DNA of 64,000 bases from positions 46,350,044 to 46,414,043 of the forward strand of contig NC_072897.1 of NCBI RefSeq assembly GCF_027943255.1, written 5' to 3'. Source of the DNA: Anastrepha obliqua (taxonomy: Eukaryota; Arthropoda; Insecta; Diptera; Tephritidae). Positions 40,016-50,354 of this stretch are shown in pieces (positions within the stretch are counted from its first letter, which is position 1; every line of letters starts with the position of its first letter). The notes below the pieces were generated by a model. That model did not search any database. It worked only from the letters and a program-made list of their open reading frames with translations, and was not told the origin of the DNA. A program made the position numbers and the translations under genes.

Positions 40016-40873
40016 TTATACAAACGCCAAACGGCAATATACTACATAGATTTAATTTATTCAAAAAAGGGAATAATTTATACTAATATAATAATATAGA
40101 GGGGGTATTTATTAGTTTGAGATAACAGTAAGACTAATATGTTAATAAATTGAACAAACAAATTATGTTAGGTGCCGTTTAACAGCTGCAACAAATGCAC
40201 CAATGGATCCGCCATAGAATTCCACGTCATTATTGAGTGTATTGACTAGATTCGCAATACGATTATGTGGGCCACCAATTACGTAATTTTTGCTTGACTT
40301 GACAGTTTTTAATAGGCGACGACGCCTCAGATGTAGGTTAGCCGGCGCAAATTCAAAGCAGGCTGCTGCGTCTGGAGCATCTATCAGGCCATTGAGTACT
40401 TTGTAAAAGAAAACTAAGTCTGTCACCTGTCGACGTCTTTGCAGTTCCTCGATTCCGTAATGAATGTAGATGTCATCAGTTGAGGTGCAGCCTTGAGGCT
40501 TATACCGGTGTGCTAAAGTCCTGCAGAACTTCCTTTGGACTGACTCGATGCGTTTGATCTGGTAATCTGTATATGGAGACCATATGACAGATCCGTATTC
40601 CAGGATCGGTCGTACGAGAGTGTTGAAGAGAGATATCAGCGTGTGCGGATTGGTGAAATCTTTGCTGGTCCTTGTTATGAAACCCAGAACTTTATTGGCT
40701 TGAAGCGTGATCTTATCTATGTGTTTACTAAAAGATAGCTTGCTATCCACAATGATGCCTAGGTCCTTGATATCCTCGGTTTCATGGATGTCATCATCAT
40801 TTAACGTATACTTTGCGGCTTCACGGGTGTGTGACCTTGAATACGAGACCACAGCTGCTAATATCGACATCAT
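39973..40873 (-). pseudogene. Jockey/CR1-like LINE 3' end with TTTA-repeat tail
   Basis: The minus strand at 40163-40873 is one open piece of 236 codons from just after the RT palm to the protein's end: KDLGIIVDSKLSFSKHIDKI, ANKVLGFITRTSKDFTN, LVRPILEYGSVIWSPYT, IKRIESVQRKFCRTL, then a basic C terminus (NLHLRRRRLLKTVKSSKN) and AAVKRHLT. About 150 bp of 3' UTR follow, then a (TTTA)n run at 39973-40012 on the plus strand, the tail repeat. It is 5'-truncated within the RT. It has no break in this frame, so it may be fairly recent. Target duplication not found. Confidence 0.82.
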
Positions 40874-40899
40874 TTAAATAAACAACGCTTAAAATATTC

Positions 40900-41475
40900 G
40901 CATACAATTAGTAAGGTTAAATGGGAAGTTACCTTCCAAAACTGAATAGACATATGGAAGTCACACAATTAAAGGAGCCCCAATAGATAAAATTGGCGAA
41001 ACTGTTGCATGAAGTGAAGGGGTGATAATAATCTAACCAAAGACTTTTGAAATGGACAATTTTAAAAAGAATTGGGCCAATAGACCAAACGAAAGAAAAT
41101 GCACGAAATTCGTTTCAATTGGACCTAAACGATAAGCGTGTATACATGCACGCCACAGTGGAGAGAATATAGGAGTATAACATTTATGCTCAATTTATTG
41201 TGGTATGGTTTTTATGGGCCAGACCCACTCGCATCCAAGGTTGATAGAATACAAGATTGTGCCTTCCCAATTCACCGTAATATAGGCACTGCAGTTATGC
41301 AAACAAAATGAAGAGGAATTACTTCTTTGTGAAGAGGAAGAGTAAGCGAAAGCAATGGAAACTGTCAGACACAAGAAATTATACACACATTCACACTTTC
41401 TTTCAAGGCGTCGGGAAAAAAACTGTTATAAATCCTGCTTTCACAATTTAACACGCGACACTTTATTTTTTTCAC
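40900..41475. other. No recognised gene
   Basis: No domain or repeat recognised; a short minus-strand frame at 41195-41386 has no resemblance that I can name. Confidence 0.4.
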
Positions 41476-41585
41476 TTTTTGAAGTGAAAACTTCTTTAGA
41501 ATCGTTGGGACTGATTTGAGACTCGATGAAACGAAAAAGCGACACTACGAAGCGTTATATGTTGATATACGTATATGTGTGTGGC

Positions 41586-41841
41586 TGCGTAGTGCTGAGC
41601 CACGCTAGAATAGTGAGTATTGTAGTATATATACTACACTGCCTATTATTTGCTTTAGTGTTTAGTTTAAGCGTCATACGTATGTATGTTTGTATGTATG
41701 CTAGTACGTATGTGTGCGCGCCTGCGTATTACGGAGCCACGGTGAGCGAGAAGACATTATGTATACCTATACTACACTACCTAATACTTGCTTAGACCAA
41801 GCGTCCTACGAATGTTTGTGTGTATGTTAGTACGTCTGTGT
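41586..41841. repeat. Imperfect tandem duplication, about 130 bp
   Basis: Unit 1 (about 41586-41717) and unit 2 (about 41721-41841) share CTGCGTA, GAGCCACG, a TACTACACT[G/A]CCTA block, AAGCGTC[A/C]TACG and a TATGTTAGTACGT-type end. Confidence 0.7.
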
Positions 41842-41928
41842 AATATACGCGTTACGATGCTCATAATAGCAACCGCTTGTGCTGTATTGTGTCCGTATTT
41901 TTATATTCGTAAATATTTTCATTTTTAA

Positions 41929-42489
41929 ATATTTACCGCAATTGCAGGCGGTGTTGCAATATTCCACAATCAAAATGACGGTGCTCGTATTGTAACTCCA
42001 CAGATAGATCTGAATGCACAGCAACTAGAATCACTGTCTGTTCAGCTCTCTAAAGTGGGAGAAATATGTGTATGCGAAACCAGATTGAGCAATGGAAAAA
42101 CAGTTTTAATTGTGGCAATTTATATTTCACCGAATCAATCAATAAATAGCATCACGGAATTCATTCACGAAAATTTAATAAAGTATACACCAGAAGTATC
42201 GCGGATACTTAGAAAAGATTACGATAAAGTTCCAATGATTTTAAGTGGCGATTTTAACGTAAATTTTGCTTTGGACACAGCGGTTCCTTTAATTGACTTT
42301 CTCAATACAACATTCTATTTAAAAATGTGTAACAATCGCACTGAATCGACAACACGATCAAAAACAACAATTGACGCGGTATTTCAAAGATATATTGACA
42401 ACATCGAAACCAAAGCATTTCTATCATATTTTAGCTATCATAAGCCACTCGTATCATTTGTTGAAATTGAAAACATTGAGGATGAATAA
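41929..42489 (+). pseudogene. Helentron/Pif1-linked endonuclease-like domain (C-terminal piece)
   Basis: The frame is open from 41929 to a TAA at 42487-42489, about 187 codons. Landmarks: AGGVAIFHNQND, GEICVCETRL, IVAIYISPNQSINSI, MILSGDFNVNFA (endonuclease/exonuclease/phosphatase-fold GDFN motif), STTRSKTTIDAVF, and a FSYHKPLVSF end in place of the SDH found in LINEs. From memory, this type of domain follows the Pif1-type helicase of Helentrons and related arthropod proteins. There is no Met near the start. TTTACCGCAATTGCAG at 41931-41946 resembles a splice acceptor, but a stop at 41926-41928 shows the upstream frame is closed. It is a leftover C-terminal piece, unbroken in itself. Confidence 0.65.
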
Positions 42490-42864
42490 TAATAAAATGA
42501 AGAAAATAAAATATGAACTTTATAGCAATATTATAATGAACCTATAATTGTCCCGCTTCTAATGCTGTTTTCGTCTCATTCTCTCTCAGTTTGTTTTACG
42601 GAAGGTTTCACTTCTATCGCGTCTAACCGTTAGACTGGTATTTTTAATTTAAAAACCACAGGTCTTAAAATCACAATTTTATCAAGCCATTTACTGAATA
42701 TTTACAAATATTTTATTTATTTTATTAAATTTATATAACAAAACTAATTTTATTACATAAATATCAAAACGCAGCACTGGCTACGAGGCCTTCAGCCGCC
42801 ACTTTAATTAAAGTTACATATGAGTAAAAACTAATTGCTAAGGGTTAGTGCAAGTGTCAGTATC

Positions 42865-45800
42865 TTAAATATATTTTAACAAGTCATTGTTTTTCAAGAA
42901 GTTGTATATTGTCATAATATTTTCATCCGAGGGTGTTTTAAGCAGTTTTATGATATCAACGTTGTCATAGCTCACAGATGAATTGTGCAGGATCGGGCAG
43001 AGAGTAAGCAAATGTTTGATAGTGACGGTGTGGTTACAAAGAGGACATTTGGAAGGACTATCACCTGACAGTAAGTGGGCATGAGTTATGATAGTGTGTC
43101 CAATTCTTAATCTGGTAAATGCCCTCATGGCACTTGTGGGTAAAGATGATGTATAAGTAATTCGCTTTTTGTCTTCATTAATTTCTGTGTAATGGTGTTT
43201 GTATGTCTTCCAATCGCTTGCATCTTCTTGGTACCTTATATGTTTGACTAGGTTGAGAATGACGGATTTGGTTAGAATGTCGTAGACTAAAGTAGGTGTC
43301 CTTATAACATTTTTTGCAGCTGCGTCTGCATAGTAGTTTCCTTTTATTCCAGCGTGACCCGGAATCCAAGTAAGTTTAATTTTTCGAGGAGCACCGATGA
43401 CCATGTCTCTAATTGATTCAATTATTGGATTGTGGTTGGACGGAGACGTTATTGCTGACATACATGATTTACTATCCGTGCATATTAGAAATTTTCCTTT
43501 AGTTTTCCTAGCGAAGTGGACTGCATTTAGAATTGCAGACGCTTCAGCGGTAAAGATAGAACACATTGTAGGAAGAAGCCAGTTACAGATTAATTCGTCA
43601 GTGTCAGTAACAACTGCAAACGAGGTAGATTCTGCAGACTTGGAGCCATCCGTGAACAGTAACTTTCAGCCATTACTTAGCTATTTGGAGTTTAGTTCAA
43701 TAAAGGTTTGTTGAAAAACTTCGTTTGGTGTGTTTTGTTTAGATAACATCAACAGTTTGTTGGGAGGAAGTATGTCATTGATCTTCAAAAGTGGATGGCT
43801 TTTTAAAGTCTGTGTTTCACATTTGATGTTAGTGTTGTTATGTGTTAGAGTTATCCCAGTGCATTTGTGTTTCCTACAAATATGAAGCACATGGGTTTTT
43901 TTCTAAAGAAAGTGAGGCACCAGACTCCAGCGACCATGTATAATATCGGCAAGAATATTTGAAAATAGAGATTGAGCTAAAGGAACGTCGGAAACATTAG
44001 AGTACATTAAAACATCATCTGCATAGATCTGGTGCTCAATTCCTTTATATTTTTCTATTATTCGACTGATATCATCAAAGGCGATAATAAACAAAAGGGC
44101 GGAGAAAGGTGAGCCTTGCGGCGTACCATTATATAGTGGAAGTGTTGGTGAAAGAAAGCCGTTTACGTTAACTTTGAGTTTGCGATTTGTGAGAAAGTTT
44201 GTGACGAAACGTAGCACTTTTGGACCTATTTTCCATTTCATAAGCTGCCGTACTATAATATGAGCTCCTATTCTGTCGAAAGCTCTGTGAAAATCAAGGG
44301 ATAGTACGGATATGTGATTTTTGCTCGATAGAGCGTTGCATATAAAATCATCGAGATTAATTAAAGCGTCTGATGTACTTTGTCCTTTTTTATAGGCAAC
44401 TTGGTTCGATGATATGTATTTGTTTCTCTGAGCGTACCACATTAGACGATTGGCAATAATCTTTTCCAATATTTTGCCCATGCATGGAAGAAGCGAAATC
44501 GGTCTATAGTTAGCAACTCCATCGGATGATTTGTTTGGTTTAAGAAGAGGTATGACCAAAGAAGTTTTCCAAAATTGGGGGTAGACACCTGTATCGAATA
44601 TTTTGTTATACAGATTAACCAATCGTAGCTTGAGACTTTTGGGCATATGTCTGATCATTGGGTAAGAAATTTTGTCTAGACCCGCTGATTTTCCTTTAAA
44701 AGTGGACGCAACAAAGTTCAGTGTAGGATATACATGATTCTATTTGTTTAGCACAAGAAGTAAGATAATGAGAAGGATGGTCGTGGTTGGACAAGATTTG
44801 GGTTTTAGCAGTTTGCAATTGGAAACTAAAGGAATCGTCTGAACTGGTTACAGACTAGTATCTTGCGAATAACTCAGCAATTTCTTTTGGATCGATAATG
44901 GAACCTGTTGCCCCCTTCATACAACGGATGGTTTAGTTTCTAGGTGTTCCAGAAAGTTTATTCAAAGCATTCCAAATTATTTTTGGACTAGAGGATGGAT
45001 TGATATTGCTTGTGAAATCCTCAAAGCACTTACGTTTTGACTGTTTTGTACTTCGTCGGAAGAGAGCATTTGCTTTTTTGAAGGAGATAAGGTTGGCTAG
45101 TGACCGTGATCGTTTGTATTGATACCAGGCTACTTGTTTTCTTTCCCGAAGCTTAGCAATTTCTTTATTCCACCAGGGAACAATCTTTGTGTTTCTTACT
45201 GGCTTTGTTTTTTGTATGCTCGCTTTAGCTGAAGTTCGAATAATTTTTGTTAATCGTGCACTTTCTTGGTTTGGGTTGTCAGCGATTGCGCTACATTTAT
45301 TATTTGTTTCGCATAGAGACTGAAACTTCTGCCAATCGGCATGATCGGTTATGAATTTCATATTAAATTTAACATTTTTGGAAATTGTACCTAAAGACAG
45401 TTTTAAAATAATTGGAAAATGATCACTGCCATGAAGATGGTTGAGTACATTCCATTCGCATTTTGTAGCAAGTGAATCAGTACACATTGTGAGGTCTATA
45501 TGTGAAAAGGAGGAATGTGTTGAGAAGTGTGTTTCGGCACCATTATTTAAACATATTAAGTTTGAAGATAGTAAAGCATCTTCGATATTTTTTCCCCTAG
45601 CGTTGGGGAGCCCCAGAGTGGGCTCCATGCATTAAAGTCGCCGGCAAAAATTATTGGAGGATGGACTTGGTGAATAATATGCAATATATCTGAGCTAGTG
45701 AATTGTTGATCAGGTGAAATGTACGTGCAAATAATATTGATTTTTCCTACTAGGTTAATTTCAATAGAGAGAATCGGTAAGCTGGATTGAATGGAGTTTA

Positions 45801-46035
45801 TTTTGTAAGGAATGCCTCTTCTTATGAGTATCCCGATACCTTTTTTGCTTGTATTTATGTGTGGTAGATTGTGAAAAAGAAAAGTGTATTGTTTTGGAGT
45901 CAAAACCGAAGCATTGAAAGGGAGATGAGTTTCATTGAGAAGTATTATAGTTGGTGTGTGTTCGTGTATTAATAGTTGGAGCGCACTGTAGTTATTAGAG
46001 TAACCGTTTCGATTCCATTGCAAAATTGAGATCAT
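42865..46035 (-). pseudogene. I-type LINE ORF2: endonuclease, RT, RNase H
   Basis: 45556-46035: endonuclease start LQWNRNGYSNNYSALQ, LLNETHLP (catalytic Glu), FAGDFNAWSPLWGS. 44933-45628: its end with GSDHFPIILKL and the linker (IVPWWNKEIAKLRERK). A gap with stops follows (44660-44930). 43903-44658: RT with VIPLLKPNK, YRPISLLPCMGKILE, LDFHRAFDR, NGTPQGSPFS and catalytic YADDVLMY. 43681-43890: connector. 42865-43566: RNase H with EASAILNAVHFA, ICTDSKSCMSAI and LTWIPGHAGIKGNYYADAAA, then a Cys/His tail CPLCNHTVTIKHLLTLCP. Four pieces because of frameshifts; all catalytic motifs of EN, RT and RNase H can still be seen, apart from the RNase H first Asp, which I did not locate. Confidence 0.87.
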
Positions 46036-46177
46036 ATGAAATAAGATTGAAAGAAAGAAAACTGGAGAGAAAATGGAGAGATAGAAAGCTAGAGAATCAA
46101 CATGTGTGAGCAGTCATATAAGCAGAGTGTCACCAGTTGAGAACTATGTTAAAGGAGAATGAGAGTAAGCTATGGTT

Positions 46178-47435
46178 TTAGAAGAAAGTTGATTGGGCGT
46201 CAATTTCGTTAAGCTTAGTAGAATTATATGCGATATTAGAGCTTGGGGAGAAAGAAGGGAACTTGCATTCATTAGTATTTATTGCTGAGGGAAAATTTAT
46301 GAGTGGGGAGGGATTTGTTGTTGGGGAGTTTGCAAAGTTAGTACGATCAGTAACAGAGGAAATGTTAGAAGAGTTATTGGAATTTTCAGTTGTTTTTGCT
46401 AAGTTATTAGATGTGTTGTATGTAGTGTCTTTGTTATTGTTATTTTGAGTTAGAGTGAAGGCAGCATTATTGCCGTTATTTGAAGCCGTTGATATTGTAT
46501 TTTTATTGCTTTCATTTGAATTGAAAGCTATGGCAGCGTATGAGATATTAGGAGAATTTGTAATGGTTTGCTGTTGTTTATGAAGTTTGATGGCTTCGCG
46601 CATTGAACATTTATTTATAGTTATAATTTTTAATATTTCTTTAGCCTGTAAGAATTTAGTACATTCCTTGGAGGAAGAGGGATGTTCTTGGGAGCATTTA
46701 GCACAAAAAATTCGGCTACAATCAGATGGTGAATGGGGGGGAAGGGCGCAATTATTCCAAAGGGGAGTACGATTACAATGTTTCGTTGTGTGCCCTAAAA
46801 GTTGGCATGATTTGCAGCGCATGGGAAGTGGAATATATTGCCGGACTAACACTTTGCACCCAGCAATGTTAATTTTACTGGGCAAGTTATATAGATTGAA
46901 AGTTAGCAATAGAAGTCCGGAGGGCCGAAAATTTTCGTCTATTTTTTTGGAATTTATAGGCTGCTACAACTCCTTGAGAGCTAAGTTCACTTACAATTTC
47001 GTCCTCCGGGACGTTATTTATTATAGAAATGGAGCGAATATTGTGCCTTTCACGTGGTTGAGTGATTCGTGTAGGGTTGCTGATATGGCACATATATTCC
47101 CTAGTTGCTTTACATTTCTAAATTTTGTCGGCGAATAAACTATTCTTTACAAGCAGGAGTAATTTTCCATCTCGTACAGAGAATGTGGAGTGAACTTGGC
47201 TGCTAATTTGCTGAATAGCACGATGTATGGCAAAACATGAAAAGGAAGAAAGGGGTTTAGATGAATCTGTGAAATCAATAACCACAAATTTTAGATCATC
47301 CACTTTGGTTTCGGGAAGAAAAGGGAAATCTGTTAACGGCAGACTTATAGAAGGTTTACGTCTCTTTTTCTTTCTGGGTCCGGTATCGAGTAGTGCAAAG
47401 CGGTTAGCCTCGATGTTTACTGGCCTCGGGGTCAT
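46178..47435 (-). pseudogene. I-type LINE ORF1: RNA-binding Gag-like protein
   Basis: Three pieces: 47118-47435 starts MTPRPVNIEANRFALLD followed by KKKRRK; 46887-47093 covers the middle RNA-recognition-like region; 46178-46909 has CCHC knuckles (CKSCQLLGHTTKHC, then NNCALPPHSPSDC and FCAKCSQEHPSSSKEC) and a long Asn/Thr/Ser-rich tail. Two frame changes lie near 46900 and 47100. The protein packages element RNA for reverse transcription in the Drosophila relative. Confidence 0.83.
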
Positions 47436-47562
47436 AGTTCACGTTTGCGAATACTAAAATTATCAAGCGAAACTCCGTATGCAAAAAAGAAACGTCTTAT
47501 CGGCGCGAGAATTAGTCGATAACTGTATTTACAAATAAGTAACTTTTTTTCCTTTTTTTTTT

Positions 47563-48866
47563 AAAGTGAAACTTCTTAGGCGTCGATGGACGAGCGAATA
47601 GAATAGGATAGATAGTACTGTGCATGCTCGTGCCTTGTCTATGCACGTTATAGTGTTAGACGCTATATGTGCGCACGGCTATAACGCCACGCTAATACAT
47701 CGGAGCGAGAGAGAGCAACGTATAGTTAGAATGCGACAGATCATATTGTGCGTGCTGTGGCAGTACGCGTTGGCGACAGAAGCCATTTATACCATAGATG
47801 ACTAGATGTGAAACTCTCTTTCTCGTGAGAGCGCTGAAAAATGTGCATTTTTTATAACATTTTCCAATATTGCCACACCGGTAGAAACATGAATTGGGTA
47901 TTTTTTTAAACAAAAATTGGGAATTTTTAGTTTCCACACCACCATTGAGGTTAGTATTTAGTGTGCGGTTGCCCAAAAGTATATTACTCGTAAACACCTA
48001 CATATACTAAAAATAAGCACAATCCGTATGAAATATGTACATAAATAAGCAACAAATTTAAAAATTTATATGTAAATGAAATTATTTAAAACTGAAATAC
48101 AAAAGTAATTTAATAATAATAAAGTAATGAACGCGAAAAACATAAGTTATAATTAAAAACATGACATATTGCGATTTTTTAATATAACACAGAAAGTGGG
48201 TAACAAAAAAAAATCTCAAACTACGAACAGAATAAGTTAAAGCAGATTACCTTTAATTTTTGTAAAATATCTCAAACTAAAATTCAATTCCCATACCTAC
48301 TGTTTTCAACCATAGAATATTTACGTATATACAAATTTACATAAACCAACAGACAGTTTTCAGTAAAATTACATTATGTACATGAGACTAATTAAAAGTA
48401 GAAGCCGAAAAGGATATAACGAGCTTTGGATTCTACAAACTCACTTCAATTATTACATTTCAATTGAATTAATTTTAAGACAAATAATTATAAACATTTC
48501 AACGCGTCATTTCTCCATTAAGCAAAAAGGAACTGTTTTCGTCAGTTATTTTTGGCGCGTTTCTTCTGGCAGCCTGCCATTTCGCCTATCAGCTGCTCAA
48601 AATCCCATAATGTGTGAGTGCTGCCAAGTTTTGAAACGTCCTCATGGGCGCGCTCTCTCTCAAAATGAAAGAGTTTCACATCTAGTCATCTATGATATAT
48701 ACGCAGTTGATACACCACGTGCATTATTTTTGTAAATTTTGTCTATATGTATTCTTTGCAATGTTGTGAATTTATTTAGATACATATTCTTTCCCTCTCT
48801 CTCTCTCTCTCATTCTCTCTCGGGTTTCTCCCTCTTTCTTTGTCTGCCTTGAAAGTTTCACTTCTG
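47563..48866. mobile_element. Helentron-like element remnant 2 (inferred), carrying a MITE
   Basis: It starts with AAGTGAAACTTC at 47563 and ends ...CTCTCTCATTCTCTCTCGGG...GAAAGTTTCACTTC at 48866, the same end signature as remnant 1 (CATTCTCTCTC...GTTTCACTTC). A CT run is at 48793-48812. No coding sequence is recognised. The MITE at 47793-48694 is inserted in it. Without the MITE the unit would be about 0.4 kb, like short non-autonomous Helentron derivatives. Confidence 0.4.
47793..48694. mobile_element. 902-bp MITE-like DNA element with 8-bp target duplication
   Basis: Inverted repeats start CATAGATGACTAGATGTGAA and match for 25 bp without a mismatch (through AACTCT), then more loosely through GAGAGCGC. 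The flanks are ATTTATAC (47785-47792) and ATATATAC (48695-48702), an 8-bp duplication with one difference. The interior is AT-rich without coding sequence. The 8-bp duplication fits hAT, P or Merlin-type transposons; the ends do not decide between them. Confidence 0.8.
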
Positions 48867-48869
48867 TTA

Positions 48870-49772
48870 TGTGTACTATCCTACATGCCCTTTTTTTATT
48901 TGCAGCGCTGGAGGACATCGGTTGTCAAATCGCGAAAAATTAAGTAGCAGATTTCGGAAGACTCTGCCTTCCATATTCTGTACACCGTGCTCTCACCGAT
49001 GTCGTAATATTGTAATACATGATAGTAGAAATACATTGAGGGCGGCAAGGACATAGAAAACAGCTTGTTCATAGTGATATTTTTGGTGTAACAAAATGTC
49101 ATGCTGTTGTTAAAATAATTGCTTTCATAAGAAGGTGTATAGTTTAATATTAGACAGATGATACTTCGCGCCGTCATCAATGGCTTATACTATAAAGCTC
49201 CAAGATCCAGTTTTTCAGTACTAGTTTAATGAGGTTGAATTAGCTAAGAAATCTTGCAAATTTGGGTGTTTAAACATAAATTAGCTGAAAAGCAAAGTTA
49301 GACAAAAACTGAAACACTGACCTTAAAATTATATGACAACATATTTTGTAAACGAGTTACGCTATGTACTTATTACTGTATTTTCCTGTCAGAATGTTTT
49401 TAACACACCCTAAACCATTGCTAAGCATTTCAATGGTATATTTCCTTCATTCTTATTATTCTGCTTGTACGAGTATACTGCAACCAGAGAACGTTAATGT
49501 ATAGAGAAGTTTCACGAGCTACGAATAGTGTGAATTGTCACAAATGAAGTGAAACCACGAATGAAACCAAATTGCCTAAGTTGAATTGCATCTTTAATAA
49601 ATATAATGTTGCACACATATGTATGCACTGAAGCTACCATGAGGTCTTATCATATTTACATACAATAATTAAATACTAAAGACCCGAATGATCGAATTCC
49701 TGCCTAACAAATGCTAAAACAATTCTCTTTTGCATATGCATGTACATATTTGTATGTGCGTATGCACACTTT
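48870..49772. other. No recognised gene
   Basis: AT-rich with short frames only. GAAGTTTCAC at 49504 and GTGAAACC near 49550 echo the end motif of the Helentron-like units, but I cannot draw an element. Confidence 0.4.
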
Positions 49773-49989
49773 GTGCCCTAGCATTTTTTTTTATGGAGTC
49801 TGAGACTTGCTTTTCGGCTCACCCACTAAAAACCCACCCCAGCTCCGTTTCCCTCCCGCGGGACAACCGTTAAGTACTACTTCAGGGAAGGGGGAGCGGC
49901 CTATTGGCTCTTCATGAAGATCTGCGCTGTTCAGCGCGACGCAGTTTGGAGATTACTATTTTTGCCATATTACATACAGCGGACTAATG

Positions 49990-50354
49990 TTCTTCTGACT
50001 CTAATATAATATCCACTAGGTTATCAGCCGAAATTGGCTTCCCCACCTAGGGTAATTCCTCCCTTTCGAATACAAATCGCTGACAGACAAAGAAAACATG
50101 TTCTGCGTCTTCTACAGCTGGTGCACAATGAGAACAGTACGGGTCGTCCTCGTGCTTAAACCTATATAAGTAGGATTTAAAGCACCCATGTCCCGTCAGT
50201 ATTTAGGTCATATAGTAATCTAACTGTCCATGTTCACGGTTAACCCATTTGAAAATTGTGTGAATCAAACGGTACGTCCAGCGTCCGTTGGGGGACAAGC
50301 TCCATTTCTCCTGCCATGAACGCAGGCTACGCTCTCTTACCATCTTGCGTATTG
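49990..50354 (-). pseudogene. R1-clade ORF2 C-terminal zinc-binding tail
   Basis: Minus-strand frames give WTYRLIHTIFKWVNREHGQ, a LTGHGCFKSYLYRF block preceded by one stop, and DPYCSHCAPAVEDAEHVFFVC, the conserved CC-H-C tail of R1-clade ORF2. One frameshift or stop separates it from the RT frame. Confidence 0.75.

Larger units (their letters stand above)
41480..42614 (+). mobile_element. Helentron-like element remnant 1 (inferred)
   Basis: Bounded by a GAAGTGAAAACTTC motif at about 41480 and its near inverted form GAAGGTTTCACTTC at 42601-42614. It ends with a CT-rich CATTCTCTCTC stretch like remnant 2 (47563-48866). It encodes an endonuclease domain of the kind that is joined to Rep/helicase proteins in Helentrons (below). 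The Rep and helicase parts are absent. The edges rest on the shared motifs of two copies, so they are provisional. Confidence 0.45.
42711..47525 (-). mobile_element. I-type LINE, near full length
   Basis: Flanked by a perfect 12-bp duplication TATTTACAAATA (42699-42710 and 47526-47537). On the minus strand it begins CAGTTATCGAC, encodes ORF1 with CCHC knuckles and ORF2 with endonuclease, RT and RNase H, and ends in an A-rich TAAATAAAATAAAA tail. At 4.8 kb it is a little shorter than the 5.4 kb Drosophila I element. Damage is limited to a few frameshifts and stops. Confidence 0.9.

Noticed and set aside
41195..41386. Minus-strand frame starting with a signal-peptide-like stretch
   Set aside because: Short, not followed by an exon-like continuation, and no homolog recalled.
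41926..41947. Splice acceptor before the endonuclease-like domain
   Set aside because: TTTACCGCAATTGCAG looks like an acceptor, but no donor or upstream exon can be named; truncation explains the closed upstream frame equally well.
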